A stretch of 47,197 bases of DNA from Streptomyces silaceus (GTDB taxonomy: Bacteria > Actinomycetota > Actinomycetes > Streptomycetales > Streptomycetaceae): the NCBI RefSeq assembly GCF_001419745.1, contig NZ_LIRJ01000112.1:1-47197 (forward strand), read 5' to 3'. How positions within the stretch are numbered: position 1 is the first letter of the stretch; each line of letters opens with the position of its first letter. Shown here piece after piece: positions 7,705 to 15,395 of this stretch. Below the pieces are notes generated by a model that did not search any database, had not been told where the DNA came from, and was given only the letters and a program-made list of their open reading frames with translations. Both the position numbers and the translations under genes were made by a program.

Positions 7705-8976
7705 TCACGTCCCGGTGCGGCGCACCGCGATCGCCAGGGTGTCGTCCTGGTGGAGCACGTCATGGAGCAGGTCCTCGGCCACCAGGCCGGGGACCTCTTC
7801 CGTGGGCGCGGCGCGGTGCCGGCACAGGGCGTCCTTGAGCCGGCGCTCGCCCTCCACCGGGTCGCGCCGGCTCTCGGTCAGACCGTCGGTGTACAGGAGC
7901 AGGACGTCGTCGGGCCCCAGCTCCGCCGTCAGGACGCGTTCGCTGCCGGGCAGGGGGAATCCGACGCCGCGCCCGCGCACCTCCAGATACCCCGCGCTGC
8001 CGTCGCCCCGGGCAACCAGTGCCGGCGGATGACTGCCGTTGGCGAGGCTGAGCGTGCCGTCGGCGGGGTTCAGCCGGGCCAGCAGCAGGGTCGCCATGAC
8101 GCTCTGGTCGAAGGGCGCCAGGATGCCGTCGGTCCGCGCCACGATCGACTCCAGCGGATGGCCCTCCAGGGCGAGGGTCCGCACCGCGTGGGTGACGGTC
8201 AGCGCGGTACGCGTGCTCGTTATGCCGTGCCCGAGCGCGTCGACGACCGTGATGTGGACGGTGCCGTCCGGCAGCGTGAACCAGTCGTACAGGTCGCCGC
8301 CGGTGGGCGCCTCGTCGCTGGCCGGGGCGTAGTGCACGGCCAGTTCCAGGCCGTCGACGTGCAGCGGCCTGGGGCGCAGCGCGTCCTCCAGGGCACGCAG
8401 GGTACGGCCGTGCGCGGTGCGCAGCTGTTCGTCGCGCTCTTCGAGCTGTACGTACAGGGCGAGGACGCCGCTGTTCGTCTCGGCCAGCTCGTGCTTGAGC
8501 CTGCGGTGCTCGTCGGCCAGGGCGTCCGCGCGCGCGAGGGAGGCACGGAGCTCCTCCTCCAGGAGGGCGACGTCGGCCTCGCCGCTGTGCGCCGCCGCGG
8601 GGGTGGCCGGCGGGCGGCTCACCTGCGGCCCGCCGCCGGGGCCCGGCACACCGGCCGGCGGCAGGGGAAGGTTCCACACCACCGTGCCGTCGGGCTGGGT
8701 CCGGGCCCGCAGCGGCAGGTTGTCGGTGGCCACGTCGGGGCCGCGGTTCTGGCCCGGCAGGCGCAGGGCGAGGGTCAGCAGATGGGCGCCGTCCTCGTCG
8801 GTGTCCCGGCCGCTCAGCAGGGTGACGGGCCGGCCGCCGCCGAGGGCCGCCGCGGCGACCTCGCTCAGCGACAGCACGAGGCGCGCCCGGTCGTCGGCGG
8901 GCAGCCGGTGCCCCAGGGCGATGCTTCGTACGGTGTGCCGCAGGGCCGTGAGCGTACGGAAGGTTTCGCGGGTCAT
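7705..8976 (-). CDS. SpoIIE/RsbU-type PP2C phosphatase with degenerate ATPase-like N-terminus
   Basis: A 423-residue protein. Residues 1-80 resemble an anti-sigma ATPase N-box region (SLSEVAAAALGGG), but the usual Asn and ATP-binding glycine boxes are lost. A coiled-coil segment (about 135-190, LLEEELRASLARADALADEHRRL) follows. The C-terminal phosphatase domain (about 200-420) keeps all metal-binding motifs: GGDLYDW, VDALGHG, YTDGLTE and DDTLAI. It should dephosphorylate a phospho-STAS anti-anti-sigma factor to release a sigma factor. It is the last gene of the leftward stressosome cassette. Its ATG overlaps the upstream stop (ATGA at 8973-8976), which fixes the start and indicates coupled translation. 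Confidence 0.85.
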   Translation of the reverse strand: MTRETFRTLTALRHTVRSIALGHRLPADDRARLVLSLSEVAAAALGGGRPVTLLSGRDTDEDGAHLLTLALRLPGQNRGPDVATDNLPLRARTQPDGTVVWNLPLPPAGVPGPGGGPQVSRPPATPAAAHSGEADVALLEEELRASLARADALADEHRRLKHELAETNSGVLALYVQLEERDEQLRTAHGRTLRALEDALRPRPLHVDGLELAVHYAPASDEAPTGGDLYDWFTLPDGTVHITVVDALGHGITSTRTALTVTHAVRTLALEGHPLESIVARTDGILAPFDQSVMATLLLARLNPADGTLSLANGSHPPALVARGDGSAGYLEVRGRGVGFPLPGSERVLTAELGPDDVLLLYTDGLTESRRDPVEGERRLKDALCRHRAAPTEEVPGLVAEDLLHDVLHQDDTLAIAVRRTGT

Positions 8977-9977
8977 CTCATTCCCAGGTGGGGGCCGAGG
9001 GCCAGGACGGTGGCGTCGTCGCGCCGGCGGCGGTGGCTGTGGGCCAGGGACGCCGCGAGCATCACCGGGGGCAGCCTGCGGAGCGCATCGGAGGGGGCGT
9101 GCGTCCACCGGTGGTCGATCCCGTCGGTGTACAGGACCGCGGTGGTGTGCTCGCCCAGGTCCACGAAGCGGCTCCTGAGCGTGGGGAGGGTGTATCCGAC
9201 GATGCCGGCCTGGCCGGTGAACTGGTGGTGGATGCCGTCGGGGGACAGCACCGCGGCACGGACGTTGCCGACGCCACAGTACTCGGCCTGTCCGGTGGTG
9301 ATGCGCAGGGCGGCGACGGCTGCCCCGCGCGTGTGCCGCAGCGCCTTGTGCAGGGCGGTGAGCACGTCCGCCAGCGGGGCCGCGGGGTTCGCCAGGAAGG
9401 TCCGTTCGGCGCGCTGGGCGGCCGTGGCGGCCTCGGGTCCGTGGCCGAGGCCGTCGATGACCAGCACGGTCCGGGCGCCGCCGTGTTCGACCACGGCGTA
9501 CCCGTCGCCGTTCTCCCGCTGGCCGTCGGCGGGCAGGCACAGCGCGCCCGGCGCCGCGGCGGTGCGCGGTGCGTCCGGGGCGGCGAGGCGCGCGTGGGCG
9601 AGCGTGCCAAGCCCCGCCTCGGAGCGGATGGTGAACTCCGTGGCGATCCGGCGCACGGCGCCGAGTCCGGCGCCCAGCGTGCTGGTGGTGCTGTACCCGT
9701 CCGTGAGGCTCAGGTCGATGTCGGGCATGCCGGGACCGGAGTCGACGGCGATGACGTCCAGGCTGTCGCCGAGCGGCGACCGCTGGACGAACAGGGCGCC
9801 GTTCCTCGCGTGCTTGACGATGTTGCTGGCCAGCTCGCTCGCGAGGACGGCCGCCTGGTAGGGCAGCGCGCCGGGCATCTCGCGGGCGCACGACCGGGCG
9901 TGGTCGGCCGCGCTCTGCACGGCGCTGGGGTGGTCGATGGCGATGTGCGTGGAGCGGGCCGCCGTGGCGGTGTTCAC
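8973..9977 (-). CDS. RsbT-RsbX fusion: anti-sigma ATPase domain plus PP2C phosphatase
   Basis: A 334-residue two-domain protein. Residues 1-135 are an HATPase kinase domain with N-box SELASNIVKHA, G1 box DSGPGMPD and G2 box GAGLGAVRR, as in RsbT. Residues about 145-330 are a compact PP2C domain with GDGYAVVE, VIDGLGHG, YTDGID and RDDATVLAL, resembling RsbX, which resets the stressosome by removing phosphates from RsbR/RsbS. It therefore carries kinase-type and phosphatase-type modules for the same partners. It overlaps its neighbours by 4 bp on each side. The kinase boxes look intact, unlike those in the following gene. Confidence 0.85.
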   Translation of the reverse strand: MNTATAARSTHIAIDHPSAVQSAADHARSCAREMPGALPYQAAVLASELASNIVKHARNGALFVQRSPLGDSLDVIAVDSGPGMPDIDLSLTDGYSTTSTLGAGLGAVRRIATEFTIRSEAGLGTLAHARLAAPDAPRTAAAPGALCLPADGQRENGDGYAVVEHGGARTVLVIDGLGHGPEAATAAQRAERTFLANPAAPLADVLTALHKALRHTRGAAVAALRITTGQAEYCGVGNVRAAVLSPDGIHHQFTGQAGIVGYTLPTLRSRFVDLGEHTTAVLYTDGIDHRWTHAPSDALRRLPPVMLAASLAHSHRRRRDDATVLALGPHLGMR

Positions 9978-10450
9978 CGCGGTCCGACCCAGCGCAGGAC
10001 GGTCACGGTCGTGCCGCTGCCGGGGACGGACCGCACCTGGAACTCGTCCATGAGACGGCGCGCGCCGCCCAGCCCGTGCCCGAGACCGGCACCGGTGGTG
10101 TACCCGTCCGTGAGCGCCTCGTCGATGTCGGCGATGCCCGGCCCCTGGTCGCTCACCACGAGGCGCAGCCCCCGGCGGCCGTTGCGCTGGACGATCTCCA
10201 GGGTGAGCGTGCCCCCGCCGCCGTGCACGTAGGCGTTGCGGGCCAGTTCGCTGGCGGCCGTGACGATGCGCGTCTGGTCCACGAGCCCGAACCCGACTCT
10301 CAGCGTCGCCTCACGGACCGCGTGGCGGACCGAGAGGAGGTCCTCCTCCGCGCGGATGACGTGCTCGGCACGGGTGCCGTCGGTCTCCGAGAGACCCTCG
10401 GCGAGGGCGGGGCGGACGGACGTTTCCTCGATGTCACGGTAGAGGGACAA
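9974..10450 (-). CDS. rsbT: Anti-sigma regulatory factor / serine kinase RsbT
   Basis: A 158-residue GHKL-type kinase. N-box SELARNAYVHGGGG (Glu68, Asn72), G1 box SDQGPGIAD (Asp101) and G2 box GLGHGLGGARR are all present, so ATP binding should be intact. In known stressosomes RsbT phosphorylates RsbS and RsbR, then leaves to activate an RsbU-type phosphatase. The sequence is slightly longer at the N-terminus than Bacillus RsbT (about 133 residues). The gene starts inside the 3' end of rsbS (17-bp overlap) and ends in a 4-bp overlap with the fusion gene. Confidence 0.87.
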   Translation of the reverse strand: MSLYRDIEETSVRPALAEGLSETDGTRAEHVIRAEEDLLSVRHAVREATLRVGFGLVDQTRIVTAASELARNAYVHGGGGTLTLEIVQRNGRRGLRLVVSDQGPGIADIDEALTDGYTTGAGLGHGLGGARRLMDEFQVRSVPGSGTTVTVLRWVGPR

Positions 10451-10841
10451 CGGGTTCCCCCTTTGGGGGTCGGGGTGCGGGCTGCCAGCCCAGCGCGATC
10501 ATTCCCTGCTCCGCGTTGAGCGTGGTCTCCACACCGGACAGCTGCAGTCCCAGTTCGACCAGGGTGATCGCGACCGCCGGGCGCATGCCGGCCACGATGA
10601 CCCGCGCACCCAACAGCCGTGCCGTGGTCGTCAGTTCCATCAGCGTGCGGGCGACGAACGAGTCGATGATCTCCAGCCGCGAGATGTCGATGAGGATCGC
10701 GCGGGCCCGGTCGGCGACGATGCGCTCCGTCAGCTCCTCGGTGAACGCGACCGCGGCCTTGTCGTCGAGTTCGTTGAGCAGGCCGGTGACCAGCACGTCA
10801 CCGAGCCGCAGGATGGGTACGCCGCTCAAGCCGCCGTTCAC
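10434..10841 (-). CDS. rsbS: STAS-domain antagonist RsbS
   Basis: A 135-residue single STAS domain protein: VPILRLGDVLVTGLLNELDD, then ILIDISRLEIIDSFVARTL with the phosphorylatable Ser61, equivalent to Ser59 of B. subtilis RsbS. The C-terminal VELGLQLSGVETTLNAEQGM is typical. It forms the stressosome core with RsbR and holds RsbT. The GTG start at 10841 overlaps the rsbR stop (GTGA, 10838-10841), which fixes the start. A proline-rich tail of about 13 residues (PAPRPPKGEPVVPLP) follows the domain. Confidence 0.87.
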   Translation of the reverse strand: MNGGLSGVPILRLGDVLVTGLLNELDDKAAVAFTEELTERIVADRARAILIDISRLEIIDSFVARTLMELTTTARLLGARVIVAGMRPAVAITLVELGLQLSGVETTLNAEQGMIALGWQPAPRPPKGEPVVPLP

Positions 10842-11725
10842 CGCGCGTCCGCGGGCGAGGCGAGATGGAGCGACGGGTCCCTGAGCAGGGGGATGGCGGC
10901 GGCGAGGGCGTCGGCGAGGGTCGCGCGCGTCAGGATGTTCGACAGGTCGATGCCGAGCTGGGCGATGATCTGGGCGATCGGCGGGCGGATGCCGCTGATC
11001 ACGCAGTCGGCGCCCATCAGCCGTACGGCGTTGACCGTCTGCATCAGGTGGTGCGCCACCGCGGTGTCGACCGTGGGCACCCCCGTGATGTCGATGATGG
11101 CGACCTGCGCCTCGTCCCGCTCGATGGCCTCCAGGAGGTTCTCCATCACGACCTGGGTCCGCGTGGTGTCCAGGGTGCCGATCAGCGGCACGGCGAGGAC
11201 GCGTTCCCACAGGCGCACCACCGGCGTGGAGACTTCGAGGAGTTGGCGGCTCTGACGCCGGATGATCTCCTCGCGGCCCTCGACGTAGATCTCGAAGGAC
11301 ATCGCGCCGGCGGTGTCGAGGAGGCGGTTGATGAACAGCGCGACGTGGTACAGCGCGGTGACGTCGCCCTTGGGCGTGTTCTCCTGCACCGCTTCCAGCA
11401 GCGCTTCCTTCAGTGCCAGTACGGCCAGTGAGGTGGCCGTGGGCGTCGCGCCGCCGCGTGCGCGGCGCAGCGACAGGTCCGTGACGGCCTGCCGCAGGCC
11501 GGGGTGCGCGGCCACGACGTCCTGCACCGCGTGCTCGGTCTCCAGACCGGCGAGCAGGGCCTCGACCAGGGAGTCGGCCTCCTCGTTCAGCTCGGCCGTG
11601 GTGATGCCGGTGTCCAGGACGGCCCGCTCCGACTGGAGCTCCACCCATCGGTCGGCCACCTTCTCGCCTTGCTCGCGCAGGGTGGCACTGACGCGCGACC
11701 GGGCCTCGGACTCACTGGTGTTCAT
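10838..11725 (-). CDS. rsbR: Stressosome co-antagonist RsbR
   Basis: A 295-residue protein. Residues 1-150 are a helical N-terminal sensor region (globin-like in the family), with no residues I could assign to haem binding. Residues about 160-285 are a STAS domain, with IIDITGVPTVDTAVAHHLMQT carrying conserved Thr218 and Thr221. The second matches the RsbT-phosphorylated threonine of Bacillus RsbR proteins. The N-terminal domain is expected to receive the stress signal. ATG 11725 is preferred because AAGGTGG lies five bases upstream; an upstream in-frame Met at 11821 is unsupported. It is the first gene of the cassette. A SigB-like promoter candidate lies at 11926-11950. Confidence 0.88.
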   Translation of the reverse strand: MNTSESEARSRVSATLREQGEKVADRWVELQSERAVLDTGITTAELNEEADSLVEALLAGLETEHAVQDVVAAHPGLRQAVTDLSLRRARGGATPTATSLAVLALKEALLEAVQENTPKGDVTALYHVALFINRLLDTAGAMSFEIYVEGREEIIRRQSRQLLEVSTPVVRLWERVLAVPLIGTLDTTRTQVVMENLLEAIERDEAQVAIIDITGVPTVDTAVAHHLMQTVNAVRLMGADCVISGIRPPIAQIIAQLGIDLSNILTRATLADALAAAIPLLRDPSLHLASPADAR

Positions 11726-12008
11726 TCCATCCACCTTAGCAATTGTTGTCGCGCGGCAAATGTTATCCCGAGGCCGACGATCTTCTGACGCGCGGAGGTC
11801 ACGATGCGTCAACTGCGGCACCCGGCAGCGCCCTTGACCGACTCCCCGCCGGGGCCCAGCAGTACCGTCACCCCTGCCCAGCTCACACGCAGAAGTATCG
11901 TTACCACCAGTTCGACCGTCTGCATGTACCTGGATGCACCGAAAGTAAACCCACGCGATCAGGGGAACCGCCGCCGTCCCGCTCCCGCCGGGACCGCGCG
12001 CACCGGGA
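11726..12008. other. 283-bp non-coding gap upstream of rsbR
   Basis: No gene of credible coding quality is seen. On the minus strand it contains a possible stress-sigma promoter at 11926-11950 and the rsbR ribosome-binding site. The A+T content is locally higher near 11735-11765. Confidence 0.5.
11926..11950 (-). promoter_or_regulatory. Candidate SigB-family promoter of the stressosome cassette
   Basis: On the minus strand GTTT (11947-11950) is followed after 15 bp by AGGTAC (11926-11931). Streptomyces SigB-group promoters are described as GNNT-N14-16-GGGTA(C/T), so five of six -10 bases match. It would give a leader of roughly 195 nt before rsbR. This would make the cassette a target of the sigma factor group encoded 3 kb away (inference). 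Confidence 0.35.
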
Positions 12009-12509
12009 TCAGGCCGACTCGACCGCCCGGGCGCCCGCGGAGCCGGTACGGGGCTCGGTCCCCTCCACCGCCCGACGGAAACCGCCCAGCCCTTTCACCA
12101 GAGCGGAGCGTTCGGCGGGCCGCATCGTCGAGATCGCCTCGAGCAGGGCTCCTTCCCGGCGGGCCCGCAGATCCTTGAGGTAACTTTCTCCCCGGCTCGA
12201 CAAGCGCAGTTCGAGTTCGCGGCGACTGGCTGAACTGAGGGACCGCTCAATGAAGCCCAGGGCATGAAGGCGGTCACACATACGACTCACCGAAGACGGC
12301 GCCGACCCCAAGTGCTCACCGAGCGTGCGGAGGTTGATTCCCTGAGCGCCGTCCAGGGCGAACAGCACCCGCAGCTGGGACGACGACACGGGGGCGGTCG
12401 GTGTCATGTCCCGGCCTCTCCCCCAGAGCACTTCGAGCAGTTCGATGACTTCCCTGGCGGCCTGCGCGGCCGCACCAGGATCGCCCCCGCCGGAAGTGTC
12501 GGCATCCAT
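12009..12509 (-). CDS. MarR family transcriptional regulator
   Basis: A 166-residue winged helix-turn-helix regulator. SSSQLRVLFAL (42-52) is the MarR entry helix. LRTLGEHLGSAPSSVSRMCDRLHALGFIERS (60-90) contains the recognition helix, and SASRRELELRLSSRGESYL (93-111) is the wing and following helix. The start at 12509 (MDADTSGG) was chosen because translation further upstream would run into the divergent phosphatase gene. It sits between the stressosome cassette and a SpoIIE-type phosphatase and may control the divergent gene whose start is about 50-110 bp away. No ligand can be inferred. Confidence 0.83.
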   Translation of the reverse strand: MDADTSGGGDPGAAAQAAREVIELLEVLWGRGRDMTPTAPVSSSQLRVLFALDGAQGINLRTLGEHLGSAPSSVSRMCDRLHALGFIERSLSSASRRELELRLSSRGESYLKDLRARREGALLEAISTMRPAERSALVKGLGGFRRAVEGTEPRTGSAGARAVESA

Positions 12510-12618
12510 GCCCGCAACTGTGACACTTCGCAATGACCCTGTCAGTCGATGAGGCATGGCAGGCCGACGGCTCCTTCTCGCACTCTCGTCCCGAACAGGA
12601 ACAGGTGGTACCCGACAG

Positions 12619-13815
12619 GTGGACAGATTCACGGCTGTGGAACGTGCCCTGCGCGACTCCGCACCGCACGCTCTGCTCGAAGCAGTGCAGGACGCGCTCG
12701 CCGTCCACTACACAGCCCGCTCCGTCGACCTGCTCATGGCCGACTACGCGACGACCATACTCCAACCGGTCAGCGCCCTCCCCTACACCGCGCGGCCCGT
12801 GCCGGTCCACACCAGTGCCCCCGGCCGCGCCTTCGGACGCCAGGAACCGCACATCGAGGCCGACGGCCACGAGGGGCAGGGCCCCGGCGGAGAGGGCGCG
12901 GAAGGCGTCGTCTGCGTGCATCTCCCGGTCAGCGTGCGCGGCGACCGCATCGGCGTCCTCACCGTGCGCCTGCCCGCCCCCGCCTGCGACCCCGACACCG
13001 TGCGCGAACTGAGCGACATCGCGGAGGTCCTCGGGCACGAGATCCTCGTGGCGGAGCGCGACACCGACCTCTATCTCCAGGCCCGGCGCGCCGACCGGCT
13101 CACCCTCGCCGCCGAGATGCAGTGGCAGCTGCTGCCCGGACGGTCCTGCTCCCGGCCGGAGTACGACATCGGGGCCCAGCTGGAGCCGGCCTACGCCATC
13201 TACGGCGACAACTTCGACTGGTCGACCTCGGCCGACCACCTGACGCTCACGGTCACCAATGGCATGGGCGAAGGCATCGAGGCCGCCCTGCTGACCAATC
13301 TGGCGGTCAACGCGCTGCGCAACGCGCGCCGCGCCGGGCTGTCGCTCGCGGACCAGGCGTGCCTGGCCGACCAGGCCCTCTACGGCCACCACCAGGGCGA
13401 CGTCCATCTCTCCACGCTGCTGCTGCGCTTCGACCTCGCCACGGGAGAGGCCGAGGTCATCGACGCGGGCTCGCCGAAGATGTGGCGGCTGCGTGACGGC
13501 CGGGCCGAGCCCATCGAGCTGGACGCGCAGCTCCCGCTCGGCATGTCCGAGGACACGCCTTACACGGCGGAGCGCCTCCAGGTCCTGCCCGGGGACCGGC
13601 TCCTGTTCGTCAGCGACGGCGTCTACAACGTGGCATCGCCCTCGGGTGAGCGCTACATCGAGCGTGCGCTCACCCGGGCGATGACCAGCACCCGTCTGCT
13701 GCCGCCCTCGCAGGTGCCGCGTGCGGTGCTCCTCGAACTGTCCGGGCACCGCGGGCCGATCGACGCCGAGGACGACGCGATGATCGTGTGCCTCGACTGG
13801 CGGGGGCGCGCCTGA
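12619..13815 (+). CDS. SpoIIE-type PP2C phosphatase with N-terminal sensor-like region and altered motif II
   Basis: A 398-residue protein from GTG 12619 (VDRFTAVERAL), preceded by AGGTGG. An upstream in-frame ATG at 12556 has no good ribosome-binding site. Residues 1-160 look like a GAF-type sensor (ARSVDLLMADYATTILQPV; VVCVHLPVSVRGDRIGVLTV). A short helix LTLAAEMQWQLLPG, the usual RsbU-type linker, leads into the phosphatase domain (about 175-395). YGDNFDW, SDGVYNV and AEDDAMIV keep metal-binding acids. The usual D-G-M-G-H-G motif reads TNGMGEG, replacing the metal-ligand Asp by Asn. Activity may therefore be weak or lost. It converges with the sigma factor gene. Confidence 0.83.
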   Translation: MDRFTAVERALRDSAPHALLEAVQDALAVHYTARSVDLLMADYATTILQPVSALPYTARPVPVHTSAPGRAFGRQEPHIEADGHEGQGPGGEGAEGVVCVHLPVSVRGDRIGVLTVRLPAPACDPDTVRELSDIAEVLGHEILVAERDTDLYLQARRADRLTLAAEMQWQLLPGRSCSRPEYDIGAQLEPAYAIYGDNFDWSTSADHLTLTVTNGMGEGIEAALLTNLAVNALRNARRAGLSLADQACLADQALYGHHQGDVHLSTLLLRFDLATGEAEVIDAGSPKMWRLRDGRAEPIELDAQLPLGMSEDTPYTAERLQVLPGDRLLFVSDGVYNVASPSGERYIERALTRAMTSTRLLPPSQVPRAVLLELSGHRGPIDAEDDAMIVCLDWRGRA

Positions 13816-13833
13816 GACCGGCATGAGCGCAGG

Positions 13834-14682
13834 TCAGCCGGCGGGGGTGAGCATGCCCGCGCGCAGGCGCTCCAGGGTGCGGGCCAGCAGCCGTGAGACG
13901 TGCATCTGCGAGACGCCCAGGCGTTCGCCGATCTGCGCCTGCGTCAGCTCGTCGACGAACCGCAGGTGGAGGATCCGACGGTCGCGGTCGCCCAGTTCGG
14001 CGAGCAGGGGCGCCAGGGTGTGGAAGTCCTCGACCAGTTCGAGGGCCGGGTCCTCCTCGCCGATGAAGTCCGCGAGGGCCGCCTCGCCCTCGTCGGGGTC
14101 GCCGTGGACGGAGGCGTCCAGGGAGGTGGAGTTGTAGCCGTTGGCGGCGACCTGGGCCTCGACCACCTCGTCCTCGTCCAGGTTCATCAGGGCGGCCAGC
14201 TCCGCGACCCGCGGGGCCCGGCCGAGTCTGGTGCTGAGCTCCTCGGTGGCCTTGGCGAGTTCCACCCGGGCCTCCTGGAGGCGCCGGGGCACATGCACGG
14301 CCCAGGACGTGTCGCGGAAGAAGCGCTTGATCTCCCCCGTGATGTAGGGCACCGCGAACGTCGCGAACTGGGTGTCACGGGACAGCTCGAAGCGGTCGAT
14401 GGCCTTGATCAGACCGATCATGCCGACCTGGACGATGTCCTCCATCTCGTCGGCGCGGTGCCGGAAGCGCCCGGCCGCGTACCGCACGAGGGACATGTTC
14501 ATCTCGATCAGGGTGTTGCGCGCGTACTGGTACTCGGCCGTGCCCTCCTCCAGCGAGGCGAGGCGGTCGAAGAACACCCTCGACAGGTCCCGGGCGTCCT
14601 GCGGGGTCATGGTCCGCGGCGCGGTGATCTCCGGCAGCGTCTCGCTCCCGGTGCTTGCCCGTGTTCCCGTCACCATCGTCAT
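13834..14682 (-). CDS. SigB/SigF/SigG family RNA polymerase sigma factor
   Basis: A 282-residue group 3 sigma factor. Region 2 covers about 55-125 (NTLIEMNMSLVRYAAGRFRHR; EDIVQVGMIGLIKAIDRF; FATFAVPYITGEIKRFFRD). Region 3 covers about 130-205 and region 4 about 225-275, with the helix-turn-helix LTQAQIGERLGVSQMHVSRLLARTLERLR. An extra N-terminus of about 25 residues is typical of Streptomyces paralogues. The start at 14682 has AAGGAGG five bases upstream. The gene for an RsbW-like ATPase is divergent and is the obvious anti-sigma candidate. The stressosome and phosphatases next door probably act in the same partner-switching network. I cannot tell which of the several Streptomyces SigB paralogues it is. 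Confidence 0.9.
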   Translation of the reverse strand: MTMVTGTRASTGSETLPEITAPRTMTPQDARDLSRVFFDRLASLEEGTAEYQYARNTLIEMNMSLVRYAAGRFRHRADEMEDIVQVGMIGLIKAIDRFELSRDTQFATFAVPYITGEIKRFFRDTSWAVHVPRRLQEARVELAKATEELSTRLGRAPRVAELAALMNLDEDEVVEAQVAANGYNSTSLDASVHGDPDEGEAALADFIGEEDPALELVEDFHTLAPLLAELGDRDRRILHLRFVDELTQAQIGERLGVSQMHVSRLLARTLERLRAGMLTPAG

Positions 14683-14759
14683 GTTGCCCTCCTTGTCGGC
14701 CGGCTCTGCGCGTCCTCCGGAACGCCGGTGGAACGGCTCCGGTGAACCGCGACTACCCC

Positions 14760-14773
14760 GAAGTGATCACTTC
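14760..14773. promoter_or_regulatory. Perfect 14-bp palindrome in the sigma/anti-sigma divergent region
   Basis: GAAGTGATCACTTC is fully symmetrical. It lies 77 bp upstream of the sigma start and touches a GGGTAG element (14753-14758, minus strand) that resembles a SigB-type -10. A protein bound here would sit in the promoter spacer. Confidence 0.45.
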
Positions 14774-14846
14774 ATGTCAGTCGATCGCACAACTCCACGA
14801 TCTGGCCGGGACGTTCGTACAGTCTCGCGGTTCGCCCGCGTCAAAG

Positions 14847-14872
14847 GCGTTGAACCCGCCATTTTCGGGCAA
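14847..14872 (+). promoter_or_regulatory. Possible SigB-type promoter of the RsbW-like gene
   Basis: GCGT (14847-14850), a 16-bp spacer and GGGCAA (14867-14872) partly match GNNT-N14-16-GGGTA(C/T). It would give a leader of about 55 nt to the ATG at 14936. The -10 match is incomplete. Confidence 0.25.
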
Positions 14873-14935
14873 GAGATCCTCTCGTACGGCCCTCACCTGC
14901 TATTGCCGTACCGACGCACGAGAAGGAGGAGGCTG

Positions 14936-15349
14936 ATGCGGACACCGCACGCACCGCTCGACACCGCACCGCCGGAGACGGCCACCTTCGACAAGAAGCC
15001 AGAATCCGTCACGGACGCGCGGGACCTCACCCGTGACTTCGTGGCCGGACTCACCCCGGCCGTCGGCGACCAGGCCGCCGCGACCATCGAACTCGTCGTC
15101 TCCGAGCTCATCACCAACGTGGTGCGCCATGCCCGCGGAGCCCTGTGCTCCCTGCAGCTTCAGGCCCGCACCGACGGCATCACGATCGCCGTCTCCGACG
15201 CGGACCCACGGCCGCCCCGGGAGCGCGCTCCCGATCTGGAGGGCGGTACGGGCGGGTTCGGCTGGCCCATGGTCCAGAACCTGGCCAGGGCCGTGAGCGT
15301 CACCTTTGACGCGACCAGCAAGACCATCCGGGCGGAACTCGCGAGGTAG
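14936..15349 (+). CDS. RsbW-like anti-sigma ATPase/kinase
   Basis: A 137-residue HATPase_c_2 protein. N-box VVSELITNVVRHA is at about 58-70, the G1-type box VSDADPRPP at 87-95 and the G2-type region GGTGGFGWPMVQNLA at 102-116. It would bind a sigma factor and phosphorylate a STAS anti-anti-sigma factor. The start at 14936 has a strong AGAAGGAGGAGG Shine-Dalgarno sequence. The divergent position next to the SigB-type sigma gene makes that protein the likely partner. Many Streptomyces paralogues exist, so the partner needs testing. No separate STAS anti-anti-sigma gene is adjacent apart from rsbS and rsbR. Confidence 0.85.
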   Translation: MRTPHAPLDTAPPETATFDKKPESVTDARDLTRDFVAGLTPAVGDQAAATIELVVSELITNVVRHARGALCSLQLQARTDGITIAVSDADPRPPRERAPDLEGGTGGFGWPMVQNLARAVSVTFDATSKTIRAELAR

Positions 15350-15395
15350 CGCCCCCGGTGTCCGGCCGCGCCCTCCGGGCGGCGACACTCCGTCC

